DNA of 64,000 nucleotides from Pseudomonas quebecensis (lineage in GTDB: Bacteria > Pseudomonadota > Gammaproteobacteria > Pseudomonadales > Pseudomonadaceae), in assembly GCF_026410085.1 (NCBI RefSeq), contig NZ_CP112866.1, positions 3,409,001 to 3,473,000 on the forward strand, read 5' to 3'. The notes beneath the pieces are model-generated. The model was given only the letters and a program-made list of their open reading frames with translations. It made no database searches and was not told the DNA's origin. Made by a program: the position numbers and the translations under genes. Each line of letters starts with the position of its first letter. The stretch's first letter is position 1. Shown in pieces: positions 17,118 to 26,066 of this stretch.

Positions 17118-17869
17118 CCCCGCGCCCCCAGGCAGCTTTGTACTTCGGCCTTGACCCAACTGGCGCGGGCCTCGCGCTTGAGTACTTCAAGGCGCATGCG
17201 CATCAGCAACACCGCGCCGAAGAAACAGTAGAACCCCAGCACCATCAACAGCAGCGGCGCCCACATTTCCACCGGCATCGCCGGTTTTTCAGTGAGGGTG
17301 AAAGTGGCGCCCTGGTGCAGGGTGTTCCACCACTCCACCGAGTATTTGATGATCGGGATGTTGATCACGCCGACGATTGCCAGCACCGCGCAGGCCTTGG
17401 CAGCGCTGTCACGATTGCTGATCGCGTTGCCCAGTGCAATCAGACCGAAGTACAGGAACAGCAGGATCAACATAGACGTCAGGCGTGCATCCCACACCCA
17501 CCACGAACCCCAGGTGGGTTTGCCCCAGATCGCCCCGGTGACCAGCGCCACGGCGGTCATCCACGCACCGATGGGCGCGGCGCATTGCAGGGCCACGTCG
17601 GCCAGTTTCATTTTCCACACCAGCCCGACGATGCCGCACACCGCCAGCATCACGTAGCAGGATTGGGCCAGCATCGCGGCAGGTACGTGGATATAGATGA
17701 TGCGAAAACTGTTGCCCTGCTGATAATCCGGCGGCGCGAAGGCCAGGCCCCAGACCAGGCCGATGCCGATCAGCACGGCGGCGAAGAGGCTCAACCACGG
17801 CAGCAGCTTGCCGCTGATGCCGTAAAACCATTTGGGCGAGCCGAGCTTGTGAAACCAGGTCCAGTTCAT
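17114..17869 (-). CDS. ccmC: Haem exporter protein CcmC
   Basis: A 251-residue six-helix membrane protein of the haem-handling family, with the motif [15 protein letters not shown] near residue 123. It presents haem to CcmE. It overlaps ccmD by 4 bp and starts 70 bp after ccmB, the only sizeable gap within the operon. Confidence 0.95.
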   Translation of the reverse strand: MNWTWFHKLGSPKWFYGISGKLLPWLSLFAAVLIGIGLVWGLAFAPPDYQQGNSFRIIYIHVPAAMLAQSCYVMLAVCGIVGLVWKMKLADVALQCAAPIGAWMTAVALVTGAIWGKPTWGSWWVWDARLTSMLILLFLYFGLIALGNAISNRDSAAKACAVLAIVGVINIPIIKYSVEWWNTLHQGATFTLTEKPAMPVEMWAPLLLMVLGFYCFFGAVLLMRMRLEVLKREARASWVKAEVQSCLGARG

Positions 17870-17939
17870 TGCTGTTTCTCACGGTTGCTTCTTGTCGTTG
17901 CAAGAAGCGTAGGGTCTTTACTGGCTGAGCCAGACCTCA

Positions 17940-18608
17940 TTATTCACCGACGCTGATCTTCAGGCCGGCGGCTATCGCAAAAGGTGTCAGGGTTACCGCC
18001 AGGGCGGTCAGGCTGCCAAGCCACAGCAGGTAACCGGTCGCCGGCATGCCCATCAGCGCGGCTTGCAAGGCGCCGCTGCCGAGGATTAATACCGGGATGT
18101 ACAAGGGCAGAATCAGCAGCGCCAGTAACAGCCCGCCGCGCTTCAATCCCACCGTCAGCGCCGCGCCCACCGCCCCCAGCAGGCTGAGGACCGGTGTACC
18201 GAGCAACAGGCTCAGCAGCAGGATCGGCAGGCATTCGACGGGCAAGCCCAGCATCATCGCCAGCAGCGGCGAGAGCAAGACTAGCGCCAAGCCGGAAAAA
18301 GCCCAGTGTGCCAGTACCTTGGCCAGCACCAGAAGTGGCAACGGGTGCGACGAAAGGACCCACTGCTCCAGCGAGCCGTCTTCGAAATCACTGCGAAACA
18401 GCCCGTCCAGCGAGAGCAGGACGGACAACAGCGCCGCTACCCACACCAGTCCCGGAGACAAGGTTTGCAACAGTTTAGTCTCCGGACCGACCGCCAGCGG
18501 GAACAACGCAATGACGATGGCAAAGAACACCAGCGGGTTGGCCAGTTCGGCCGGGCGACGGCATAACAGACGCGCTTCGCGCGCGACCAGCAGGGCGAAC
18601 ACGCTCAT
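17940..18608 (-). CDS. ccmB: Haem exporter permease CcmB
   Basis: A 222-residue ABC-type permease with six predicted helices, beginning [22 protein letters not shown] and containing [16 protein letters not shown], the conserved acidic segment of CcmB. The ATG at 18608 overlaps the ccmA stop by 4 bp. Confidence 0.94.
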   Translation of the reverse strand: MSVFALLVAREARLLCRRPAELANPLVFFAIVIALFPLAVGPETKLLQTLSPGLVWVAALLSVLLSLDGLFRSDFEDGSLEQWVLSSHPLPLLVLAKVLAHWAFSGLALVLLSPLLAMMLGLPVECLPILLLSLLLGTPVLSLLGAVGAALTVGLKRGGLLLALLILPLYIPVLILGSGALQAALMGMPATGYLLWLGSLTALAVTLTPFAIAAGLKISVGE

Positions 18609-19240
18609 AGCGACCACCGCCCGAGGTCCAGCTCGCGGTAACCGGCAGGCACCCGCGTCAAGCTGTGGTGCGTGGTCAGCAGCACCAGGCCGCCCTGCTC
18701 GCAATGCCGGGCCAGGTGTTCTTCCAACTGGGCCACGCCTTGTTTATCCAGGGCAGTGAAGGGCTCATCGAGAATCCACAGCGGCGGGCCCGGCAAATAC
18801 AGACGCGCCAACGCGACACGGCGCTGCTGGCCGGCGGACAAGGTGTGACATGGCACGTCTTCGAAACCCTTGAGGCCGACGGCGGCCAACGCTTGCCAGA
18901 TGGCCTCGCGGGACGCGGGGTGATGCAGCGCGCTGAGCCAACTGAGGTTTTCTTCAGGGGTGAGCACATCTTTGATACCGGCGGCATGGCCGATCCAGAT
19001 CAGATTGCGCGCCAATTCGCCGCGCTGCGCATTAAGAGGCTTGCCGTTGAGGCGCACTTCACCGGCCGTGGGTTGCATCAACCCGGCCAGCAGGCGCAGC
19101 AGGCTGGTCTTGCCACTGCCGTTGGGGCCACTGACCTGCACCATATCGCCGGCCGCCAGCCGCAGCTCGAGGCGTTCAAACAGCAGGCGCAGGTCGCGCT
19201 CACAGGCAAGCGCTACGGTTTCAAGAAGAGGGCTGGTCAA
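18605..19240 (-). CDS. ccmA: Haem exporter ATP-binding protein CcmA
   Basis: A 211-residue ABC ATPase: Walker [12 protein letters not shown] at residues 38-48, signature [14 protein letters not shown] near 133, Walker [10 protein letters not shown]. It powers CcmB/C/E/D haem handling and is the first gene of the operon, so the operon promoter should lie in the 192 bp shared with the divergent fliK-like gene. Confidence 0.95.
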   Translation of the reverse strand: MTSPLLETVALACERDLRLLFERLELRLAAGDMVQVSGPNGSGKTSLLRLLAGLMQPTAGEVRLNGKPLNAQRGELARNLIWIGHAAGIKDVLTPEENLSWLSALHHPASREAIWQALAAVGLKGFEDVPCHTLSAGQQRRVALARLYLPGPPLWILDEPFTALDKQGVAQLEEHLARHCEQGGLVLLTTHHSLTRVPAGYRELDLGRWSL

Positions 19241-19432
19241 GAGATCGCGGGCCTTTACGGTTCAAGTCGGCGGTGCTGCGGCCGTTAAAGAGGAATGCAC
19301 AATAGCGGCTTTGGCGACCGATTTTAGAGAGCTGGATCAAATAGTTGTGAGGTTTTTACCGCTCTCTTTGAAGACGGGCGGCATTATACATGCGATGCCC
19401 TAGGCTAAAGAGGGCAATTACCCTTAGAGACG

Positions 19433-21019
19433 ATGCGTGCAATGACCGGCGAGATCAACCTTCCTACGCTACCTCCTGCCACGGCGACCGGCCCGGCATC
19501 GCCGCCGGCCGCCGGGGCATTGCTGAAACTGCTGGAGCCGCAGATCGGCTTGATCGATCCGGGCAAGACCGCGAACGCCGAGGTGATCGCTCTCAAGCAA
19601 GGCGGCGAGGCTTTTCAATTGCTGCTCAAGCTGACCCTCGACGGCGGCCGCCAGACCCTGGTGCAGGCCAGCAGTCCGCAACCGTTGCCGCTGGGCAGCA
19701 ATGTGGCGGTCAGCCAGACCTCTGCCGGCAACCTGGCCTTGAGTCTGCAGCAAGCGTTGAGCGCCAACGTTGCGGCGCTGACGCGCATCGATACCAGCAA
19801 AATTCCCGAAGGCACCCTGCTGCAGGCCAAAGTACTGACCACCCAGGTGCTGCCGCAGGGCACCACGCAGCCGGCGATCTACCGTTCGCTGGTCACGGTG
19901 CTCAGCAGCGCCATGGCCGGTGCGACGCTGACGGTGGAAAGTCCACAACCATTGCGAGTGGGCAGCCTGCTCAGCGCGGTGGTGCAGAACGCGCAAACCC
20001 TTAACTTCGTGCCCTTGAGCGACTTCAAGGATCAACTGGCCGTCACGCAGCAGCTGTCGGTCCAGCAAAATCGCCAAGGCTCGCTGGATGTGCTGTTCAC
20101 GGCATTGCAGAGCCTGCCGCGCGGCGACAGCACCTCCGCCGACCTGCGCGCCGCCGCCGACCGCCTGTTGGCCGCCCTGCCGGACCTGGCGCAGGTGAGC
20201 AATCCCAAGGTGCTGGCCCAGGTGATTCAGAACAGCGGCGCCTTCCTGGAGGCCAAACTGCTGGCCGGGCAGAACCCGCAGGTACCGCCTCTGGATATGA
20301 AAGGTGCGCTGCTGCGGTTGGTCGCCGACCTGGTCCCCGCCCTGCCCGCCAGCACCAACCTGAATGCCATCCTGGCAGCCAACACCCTGGCCCAGGTGCT
20401 GCCGAACTTTGTGCGCAGCCCGCTGAACACGCTGGGTCAGCTCAGCGCACGGCAGGCGCCGGTGAGCTTCCCGCTGCCCGAGCGCCTGATGGGCAAACTG
20501 GAAGGCGAAGGCGACCTGGAAAACCTGCTGCGCCTGGCCGCAGGGGCCATTTCCCGCTTGCAGAGCCATCAGCTGTCGAGCCTGGAGCAAACCGGCACCA
20601 CCGCCGATGGCCGCCTGCAAACCACCTGGCAGTTGGAGATCCCCATGCGCACTCTGCAGGACATCGTGCCGTTGCAGGTCAAGTTCCAGCGCGAGGAACC
20701 GGCGCCGGACAAGGACCAACCGGAACGCAAGACGACTAAAGATGCCAAGCAGATGCTCTGGCGCGTCGAGCTGGCCTTCGATATGGAACCACTGGGACCG
20801 TTGCAGGTGCAGGCGCAACTGACCCAGGGCAAGCTGTCCAGCCAGCTCTGGGCAACACGGCCATTCACGGCGAGTTTGATCGAAAGCCATTTGGGCAGTT
20901 TGCGCGAGCGTCTGGTGAGCTCGGGTCTTAACGTCGGCGACCTCGATTGCCACCTGGGCACGCCACCACGGGGGCCGAAAACCGGACTGGAGCAACGCTG
21001 GGTGGATGAAACCGCATGA
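19433..21019 (+). CDS. FliK-like flagellar hook-length control family protein
   Basis: A 528-residue protein with an Ala/Leu/Gln-rich, mostly disordered N-terminal two thirds and a conserved C-terminal domain (about 400-520: WQLEIPMRTLQDIVPLQVKF, VELAFDMEPLGPLQVQAQL, LRERLVSSGLNVGDLDCHLG). The C-terminal pattern is the FliK substrate-switch domain. It is not in a flagellar operon but is transcribed divergently from ccmA, so it is probably a paralog of the flagellar-cluster FliK. ATG at 19433 or 19442 may be used. It overlaps the next gene by 4 bp. Confidence 0.78.
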   Translation: MRAMTGEINLPTLPPATATGPASPPAAGALLKLLEPQIGLIDPGKTANAEVIALKQGGEAFQLLLKLTLDGGRQTLVQASSPQPLPLGSNVAVSQTSAGNLALSLQQALSANVAALTRIDTSKIPEGTLLQAKVLTTQVLPQGTTQPAIYRSLVTVLSSAMAGATLTVESPQPLRVGSLLSAVVQNAQTLNFVPLSDFKDQLAVTQQLSVQQNRQGSLDVLFTALQSLPRGDSTSADLRAAADRLLAALPDLAQVSNPKVLAQVIQNSGAFLEAKLLAGQNPQVPPLDMKGALLRLVADLVPALPASTNLNAILAANTLAQVLPNFVRSPLNTLGQLSARQAPVSFPLPERLMGKLEGEGDLENLLRLAAGAISRLQSHQLSSLEQTGTTADGRLQTTWQLEIPMRTLQDIVPLQVKFQREEPAPDKDQPERKTTKDAKQMLWRVELAFDMEPLGPLQVQAQLTQGKLSSQLWATRPFTASLIESHLGSLRERLVSSGLNVGDLDCHLGTPPRGPKTGLEQRWVDETA

Positions 21020-21345
21020 AAAACACCGAATCATCACGCCAGGCGATTGCCCTCAAGTACGACGGCCAGCAGGCGCCAACGCTCACCGCCAAAGGCGACG
21101 ATGCGCTGGCCGAAGCCATCCTCAAGCTGGCGCGGGAAAACGAAGTGCCGATCTATGAAAACGCCGAGCTGGTAAAACTGCTGGCGCGCATGGAACTGGG
21201 CGACAGCATCCCCGAGGAGTTGTACCGCACGATTGCCGAGATCATTGCGTTTGCCTGGACATTGAAAGGCAAGTTCCCGGTGGGATTTGACCCGCATGCG
21301 GGGCCGGTGGAGCGGGATGTGACCGAGCGTGGCGACGATTACTGA
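21016..21345 (+). CDS. Stand-alone FlhB C-terminal-domain protein (FlhX/FhlB type)
   Basis: A 109-residue protein corresponding to the cytoplasmic domain of the FlhB/YscU export switch: AIALKYDGQQAPTLTAKG, then AENVPI-like ENEVPIYENAELVKLLARM and IPEELYRTIAEIIAFAW. The membrane domain is absent, and the sequence begins just after where the self-cleaving NPTH motif would be. Coupled to the FliK-like gene by a 4-bp overlap; FliK and FlhB interact physically, so the pair probably works together. Its role in export is not established by this sequence. Confidence 0.82.
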   Translation: MKNTESSRQAIALKYDGQQAPTLTAKGDDALAEAILKLARENEVPIYENAELVKLLARMELGDSIPEELYRTIAEIIAFAWTLKGKFPVGFDPHAGPVERDVTERGDDY

Positions 21346-21354
21346 ATAGCAAGC

Positions 21355-21442
21355 CGTCATCGGGGGCTTGCCCGATGGCAATGATTCAGCCACCCATAAG
21401 TCACTGATGCTCCTCTATCTGAGGCCCCCTTCCCACATCTGC
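21355..21442. repeat. REP pair
   Basis: ATCGGGGGCTTGCCCGATGG (21359-21378) and GGCCCCCTTCCCACATCTG (about 21422-21440) flank a spacer with CACCCATAAGTCACTGATG. It resembles the REPIN units elsewhere and fills the gap between the FlhB-like gene and moeA. Confidence 0.65.
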
Positions 21443-21450
21443 CTTTTTAT

Positions 21451-22677
21451 TCAGTTGAGGACTTCGCTCAGGGGGATGAAGTTGACTCGATCCCCCACGT
21501 TAAGCGTCGTGCCTTCCACTACCTCCACAAATCCCTCGGCCCACGCCGCGCTGCGCAGCACACCGGAACTCTGGTTGCGATAGATGACCGCGCGGCCCTG
21601 CTCAATGCGCCCGCGCAGGTACTCGCGGCGGTTGCCCGGCTTGGGCCATTCGAAACCCACCGGCACTTCGACGCGCAACGGCTCCACGTCGACCACGCCT
21701 TGACGCCGCAGGATGTACGGTCGCGCCAGGAGTGCAAACGTCACCAGGGTCGAGGCTGGATTGCCTGGCAACCCAATCACCGGAACGCCGCGAAAATGCC
21801 CGAACGTCAGCGGCTTGCCTGGCTTGATCGCCAGCTTCCACAGCGCCAGTTCGCCCTCTTCACGCAGGGCGATGCCCAGGAAGTCAGCCTCCCCCACCGA
21901 CACGCCGCCGGTAGACAGGATCAGGTCTACGCTGCCCAGCCCGGCGAGGCGTCCTCGGGTCTGCTCCAGATCGTCGGGAAGAATCCCGGCATCGATCACT
22001 TCACAGCCCATCCGCGCCAGCCAACTGCAGAGCACGCGGCGGTTGCTGTTGTAGATCTGCCCCGGTCCCAGGGGCAGGCCCGGCTCGATCAGTTCGTCGC
22101 CGGTGGACAGCACCGCCACCCGTGGACGCCGCACCACGGCCAGACGGTCGCAGCCCAGGGACGCGGCCAGGCCCAGCTCGATCGGGCCCAGGCGCGTACC
22201 CGCGTCGAGCACGGTTTCGCCGACCGTGGTTTCCTGGCCTTGAGGACGGATGTTCTGGCCCAGGTGCAAGGGCTCGCTGAAACTCACGCGCTCATCGGCG
22301 TGCACCAACGCATTTTCCTGCATCTCCACACAGTCGGCGCCGGCCGGCACTGGCGCACCGGTGAAAATCCGCGCGCAGGTGCCGGCCGCCAGCGGCTGCG
22401 GCGCCTGACCGGCGAAGATGCGCTGGCTCACCACCAGCGGCTCGCCGGTCCAGTCCGACAGGCGCACGGCATAGCCGTCCATGGCACTGTTGGGCCAGGG
22501 CGGCAGGTCGAGGGTGGAGATCAGCGGCTGCGCGAGCACGCGGGCGTCGCATTCGCCCAGGGGCAACGTCTCCTGCGCGCGGATCGGCGTGGCGTCGGCC
22601 ATGTCCAGCAACTGTTGCAGGGCCTGCTCTACCGGCATCAGGGCGCCGGTCTTGCCGGGCTTACCCACGGGATTCAC
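21451..22677 (-). CDS. moeA: Molybdopterin molybdenumtransferase MoeA
   Basis: A 408-residue protein inserting molybdenum into adenylylated molybdopterin. Visible are PPWPNSAMDGYAVR near residue 55, VLSTGDELIEPG near 185, ILSTGGVSVGEADF near 240 and GLPGNPASTLVTF near 295. The start is taken as GTG at 22677, giving a usual length and a 17-bp overlap with moaB. It acts after MoaB/MogA in cofactor synthesis. Confidence 0.93.
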   Translation of the reverse strand: MNPVGKPGKTGALMPVEQALQQLLDMADATPIRAQETLPLGECDARVLAQPLISTLDLPPWPNSAMDGYAVRLSDWTGEPLVVSQRIFAGQAPQPLAAGTCARIFTGAPVPAGADCVEMQENALVHADERVSFSEPLHLGQNIRPQGQETTVGETVLDAGTRLGPIELGLAASLGCDRLAVVRRPRVAVLSTGDELIEPGLPLGPGQIYNSNRRVLCSWLARMGCEVIDAGILPDDLEQTRGRLAGLGSVDLILSTGGVSVGEADFLGIALREEGELALWKLAIKPGKPLTFGHFRGVPVIGLPGNPASTLVTFALLARPYILRRQGVVDVEPLRVEVPVGFEWPKPGNRREYLRGRIEQGRAVIYRNQSSGVLRSAAWAEGFVEVVEGTTLNVGDRVNFIPLSEVLN

Positions 22678-23200
22678 AAGGTTCAGCCTGCTTGAGATGC
22701 GCAACGAAATTGCACGGGCGATGACGGTTGTCCAACTGCTCGCCGAGGATGCCGTCCCACCCGGTGCGCACCGCATTGGTGGAGCCCGGCAGGCAGCACA
22801 CCAGGGTGCCGTTGGCCAGGCCGGCCAAGGCGCGGGACTGCACGGTGGAAGTGCCGATATCGGCCACGGAGATCTGGCGGAACAGTTCACCGAACCCGTC
22901 GACCTGCTTGTCCAGCAGGCAGCTCACCGCTTCTGGCGTGCTGTCGCGGCCGGTAAAGCCGGTGCCGCCGGTGATCAACACCACTTGCACCACGTCTTCG
23001 GCGATCCAGTGGGCAACCTGGGCGCGGATCTTGTAAAGGTCGTCCTTGAGCAGCACACGCTCGGCCAGGCGATGGCCGGCGGCGGTCAGGCGGTCGACGA
23101 AGACCTGGCCCGAGGTATCGGTGTCCAGGGTGCGGGTGTCGCTGACGGTCAATACAGCGATATTCAGGGGTACAAAAGGCGCATCAACCTTGGCTTTCAT
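22661..23200 (-). CDS. moaB: Molybdopterin adenylyltransferase-like protein MoaB
   Basis: A 179-residue trimeric MoaB/MogA-type protein. The motifs [18 protein letters not shown] and [14 protein letters not shown] form the molybdopterin-binding site. It probably adenylylates molybdopterin for MoeA. First gene of a moaB-moeA pair transcribed divergently from mobA. Confidence 0.93.
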   Translation of the reverse strand: MKAKVDAPFVPLNIAVLTVSDTRTLDTDTSGQVFVDRLTAAGHRLAERVLLKDDLYKIRAQVAHWIAEDVVQVVLITGGTGFTGRDSTPEAVSCLLDKQVDGFGELFRQISVADIGTSTVQSRALAGLANGTLVCCLPGSTNAVRTGWDGILGEQLDNRHRPCNFVAHLKQAEPCESRG

Positions 23201-23212
23201 GGCACGGTCCGG

Positions 23213-23241
23213 TTGTCGAAGAAACAGCCCAGTGTTATATC
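23213..23241 (+). promoter_or_regulatory. Putative sigma-70 promoter of mobA
   Basis: TTGTCG (23213-23218) and TATATC (23236-23241) are 17 bp apart in the 76-bp gap between moaB and mobA and point to mobA. The predicted start is about 30 bases before its ATG. Confidence 0.5.
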
Positions 23242-23276
23242 ACAGGCCCTCCTTTGCCTGCCGCTGTGGAACCACC

Positions 23277-23879
23277 ATGTCCCTTGATTGCTGCCCATTG
23301 CCCTGTTCGATTCTGTTGTTGGCCGGTGGCCGCGGCCAGCGCATGGGCGGCCAGGACAAAGGCCTGCTGACCTGGCGCGGCCAGCCGCTGATCGCGCATG
23401 TGCACGGGCTGGTACGCGGGCTGACCGATGACTTGATCATCTCCTGCAATCGCAACCAGGACCGTTATGCGGCCTATGCCGATCGACTGGTGAACGACGA
23501 CAGCGCGGACTTCCCCGGCCCGCTCGCCGGTATTCGCGCCGGGCTCGCCGCTGCGCGCCACGGGCACCTGCTGGTGTTGCCCTGCGATGTGCCGCACCTC
23601 GACGCGCGCCTGCTGACCGATCTGCGTGACACGGCACGACGCACCCCGCAGTCGCCGGTGATGGTGCGCCATGGGGAATTCTGGGAGCCGTTGATCTGCA
23701 TCATCCCGACCCACCTCAAGAACGCGGTAGAACAGGCCTGGCAGGCCGGCGAGCGCAGCCCGCGCAAAATTCTGCTGCAGCTGGGCGGCGTGGGCCTGGA
23801 ATGCCCGGCCAATGATCCACGCCTGGCCAACTTGAACACACCCGAACTGTTGCACCAGAAGTCTGACGTGTCAGAATGA
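23277..23879 (+). CDS. mobA: Molybdenum cofactor guanylyltransferase MobA
   Basis: A 200-residue nucleotidyltransferase that adds GMP to Mo-molybdopterin, making the bis-MGD cofactor used by nitrate reductase, formate dehydrogenase and related enzymes. The nucleotide-binding loop [18 protein letters not shown] is at residues 14-31; [13 protein letters not shown] and LPCDVPHLD follow. ATG at 23277 precedes a short lead before the loop. Confidence 0.93.
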   Translation: MSLDCCPLPCSILLLAGGRGQRMGGQDKGLLTWRGQPLIAHVHGLVRGLTDDLIISCNRNQDRYAAYADRLVNDDSADFPGPLAGIRAGLAAARHGHLLVLPCDVPHLDARLLTDLRDTARRTPQSPVMVRHGEFWEPLICIIPTHLKNAVEQAWQAGERSPRKILLQLGGVGLECPANDPRLANLNTPELLHQKSDVSE

Positions 23880-23959
23880 ACTTTCGTACAAGGAACTTTG
23901 GCGACGCCTTACGCGTCACAAGGTCAGCAATTTCAAAGAATTCTCTCGGAGACACACCC

Positions 23960-24181
23960 ATGACTCAACGGACCATCGCCGCTTTCATGCTCGCACTGGG
24001 CCTCGCTACCCTCGCCGGTTGCGCCTCGCCTACCGTGATCACCCTGAATGACGGTCGTGAAATCCAGGCCGTCGACACCCCGAAATACGATGAAGACTCG
24101 GGCTTCTACGAATTCGAACAGCTGGACGGCAAGCACACCCGGATCAACAAAGATCAGGTTCGCACCGTTAAAGACCTGTAA
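23960..24181 (+). CDS. YgdI/YgdR-family small lipoprotein
   Basis: A 73-residue lipoprotein: signal with lipobox LAGC (Cys at residue 22), then the YgdI/YgdR SH3-like domain with ITLNDGREIQAVDTPKYDED and a C-terminal INKDQVRTVKDL. GGAGA lies 8 bases before the ATG at 23960. It has its own terminator and stands alone after mobA. Cellular role is unknown. Confidence 0.88.
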   Translation: MTQRTIAAFMLALGLATLAGCASPTVITLNDGREIQAVDTPKYDEDSGFYEFEQLDGKHTRINKDQVRTVKDL

Positions 24182-24199
24182 GTCTTAAACGTTTGCCCA

Positions 24200-24230
24200 C
24201 AAGGCCCGCCTCGCGCGGGCCTTGTCGTTT
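24200..24230 (+). terminator. Rho-independent terminator after the YgdR-like gene
   Basis: CAAGGCCCGC (24200-24209) and GCGGGCCTTG (24215-24224) form a perfect 10-bp stem with a 5-base loop, followed by TCGTTTTC. Confidence 0.8.
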
Positions 24231-24237
24231 TCGCCGT

Positions 24238-25128
24238 TTACCAATCGAGGGTGATGCGGCTGCGAAAGTCGCGCGTCTGGCCGGTGACCGGATCGGCAAA
24301 CCGCACGCCCTGGGCCAGCAATTTGAGCGGGTTGGCGTAGTCGTCCACGGCGTCCTTGAGTACGTCGGGGTAGAACGGGTCATTGCAGATACTCGCCCCC
24401 AGCGCGGTCATGTGTACGCGCAACTGATGCTTCTTGCCGGTGACCGGGAACAGGCCGTAACGCCATAGCTCGCCGTTTTTTTCACGAACCTCCACCGCGG
24501 TTTCGGTGTTGCTGACACCGGGACCTTCCTGCATGCGAAAGAACGGTTCACCGTCCACCAAACGACTTTTGTGCACCAAGGGAAAGGTGAGATCCGGCAG
24601 CGCGGGCGCGATGGCTTCGTAAAACTTATCGATCCTGCGCGTAGGAAACAGCTGCTGATACGCCGCGCGGCTGTGGGGATTGGCCGAAAACAGCACCAGC
24701 CCCGCCGTGTGCCGGTCGATGCGGTGCAGGGGCACCAGCGACGGGTTATCCAGGCGACGAATCAGACGGCGCAGCAGCGTTTGTTCGACGTATTCACCGG
24801 CCGGAGTCACGGGCAGGAAATGCGGTTTGTCGGCCACCACCAAGTGTTCGTCGGCATACAGAATGGTTTCCTCCACAGGGATGACCTTTTCATTCGGCAC
24901 CTCGCGGAAGTAGTAGATGCACAAGCCTTCCTTGTAGGGCAGGCCCTGGTCGATGGGGCTGCCATCGATGTCCAGCACGCGACCGCGAGCGATGCGGTCC
25001 AGCCAGTGGTCGCGGCTGATCGCGGGGAAGTGCGCGCACAGGCAGTCAAGCACCGTGGCCCAAGGGCCGGGTGGCAGATACAAGGTGCTGGCCTGGTGCT
25101 GGGACGCGGAAAAACCGGAAGTGGACAT
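24238..25128 (-). CDS. RluA-family pseudouridine synthase
   Basis: A 296-residue enzyme that isomerises uridine to pseudouridine in RNA. The catalytic motif LHRIDRHTAGLVLF contains the nucleophilic Asp, and PVTGKKHQLRVHM near residue 245 is the family's C-terminal motif. The N-terminal region (DHWLDRIARGRVLDIDG) may be an S4-like part. Which RNA position is modified cannot be inferred. ATG at 25128 is chosen because upstream residues are not conserved in character. A GATAAT box within the inverted repeat ATCCCGC/GCGGGAT (25165-25183) could be its -10 region. Confidence 0.88.
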   Translation of the reverse strand: MSTSGFSASQHQASTLYLPPGPWATVLDCLCAHFPAISRDHWLDRIARGRVLDIDGSPIDQGLPYKEGLCIYYFREVPNEKVIPVEETILYADEHLVVADKPHFLPVTPAGEYVEQTLLRRLIRRLDNPSLVPLHRIDRHTAGLVLFSANPHSRAAYQQLFPTRRIDKFYEAIAPALPDLTFPLVHKSRLVDGEPFFRMQEGPGVSNTETAVEVREKNGELWRYGLFPVTGKKHQLRVHMTALGASICNDPFYPDVLKDAVDDYANPLKLLAQGVRFADPVTGQTRDFRSRITLDW

Positions 25129-25200
25129 GACGACGCTCGAAGCCTGGGAAAACCGGCGGGCATTATCCCGCATGGAGCGGGATCGAGCCTAGGGCGGATC

Positions 25201-25536
25201 TCAGGCCTTGGCCAATTCGGCGCGCAGGATCGGCGAGGCGCTGGCGGCCTCGGTGAATTCCTTGAGCCAACGCAGGACGTCCACCGCCTCCCAGCGCCCC
25301 GGATCGTAGAGTGCGTAGAGCAGGCCCTGATAACCCACCACATCCAACTGCTTGTGATAGCCGGCGCGCTGGAACAACGCTTCGATTTCGGCAAAGCAGG
25401 TATTGAAATGCACTTTGTTGAACGGCGTCTTGCCTTCCGTGACCAGGCCGTCCAGGCGCAGCTCGTTCACCGCATCACGCACGATGTCGGCGGACATGCG
25501 ATTGACGCTGCTTTTCAGTTGTTCAACATTCACCAC
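25201..25536 (-). CDS. Conserved hypothetical protein under a predicted LexA box
   Basis: A 111-residue soluble, mixed-charge protein with no domain I recognise. It begins MVNVEQLKSSVNRMSADIV, and the C-terminal half is helix-rich (WEAVDVLRWLKEFTEAA). The start is GTG at 25536 (or 25533), preceded by GAGGGAA. A 16-bp SOS-type palindrome lies 23 bases upstream, so it is probably DNA-damage inducible. No membrane segment, signal peptide or known catalytic motif is visible. Confidence 0.8.
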   Translation of the reverse strand: MVNVEQLKSSVNRMSADIVRDAVNELRLDGLVTEGKTPFNKVHFNTCFAEIEALFQRAGYHKQLDVVGYQGLLYALYDPGRWEAVDVLRWLKEFTEAASASPILRAELAKA

Positions 25537-25558
25537 GGGCGTTCCCTCTATTCAATCG

Positions 25559-25574
25559 CTGTACAAACATACAG
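25559..25574 (-). promoter_or_regulatory. LexA (SOS) box
   Basis: CTGTACAAACATACAG fits the LexA consensus CTG-N10-CAG with CTGT and ACAG arms exact; flanking bases (AGTAA on the right) also fit. It sits in the 74-bp gap upstream of the hypothetical gene ending at 25201 and downstream of the glutaredoxin-like gene, so it can only control the former. Confidence 0.75.
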
Positions 25575-25610
25575 TAACTTAATATTTGGAAACTCGCCAT
25601 CGCCTGAACG

Positions 25611-25847
25611 TCAGAGAAGGAAGGCGACCACCTGTCCGGTGTCGAAGGGCCAGTCCAGCTCCGCCCCCGTATCCACCCTTCGAAGCACCGGAATCCGCGG
25701 GCCGTAGACCTCGGTGAGGTCATCGGGATCGGTGATATCCACTAATTCAACCTGCAACCCATGTTCGACGAGCGGCATGATTTCGGCTTCGGCAATCTCA
25801 CACAGGTGGCAACCCAGGGTGCCGAACAGCTGGCATTCAGGACGCAT
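25611..25847 (-). CDS. Glutaredoxin-like family protein
   Basis: A 78-residue thioredoxin-fold protein (DUF836/glutaredoxin-like): MRPECQLFGTLGCHLCEIAE carries the redox motif CHLC, and YGPRIPVLRRVDTGAELDWPF holds the cis-Pro loop. The start at 25847 matches the family length; an upstream ATG at 25880 would add 11 residues. Probably a cytoplasmic thiol-disulfide protein. Confidence 0.85.
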   Translation of the reverse strand: MRPECQLFGTLGCHLCEIAEAEIMPLVEHGLQVELVDITDPDDLTEVYGPRIPVLRRVDTGAELDWPFDTGQVVAFLL

Positions 25848-26066
25848 GACGGAAGGCCTGATCAGAATAAGGTGGGTCATTCTAAGCCCGCCTGCCGACG
25901 GTGGCGAGTTGCGCATTGTTGGCGGTGAGCGAGCGTTTGTGATGAGCCCGCTCACCACAAAAAAACGCTGCATATCATTAAAAAGCTGACCCACGTCACC
26001 ATGGCCTATAACTGATTCAGCCATTCTCGCGGCTTTTTGTCCGCTTACCCTGCAACGGAGAGGTTT

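Noticed and set aside
25611..26024. A longer glutaredoxin-like protein starting at 26024
   Set aside because: The first 59 residues have no family similarity and would cover the promoter side of the antiporter gene; the start at 25847 gives the usual length.
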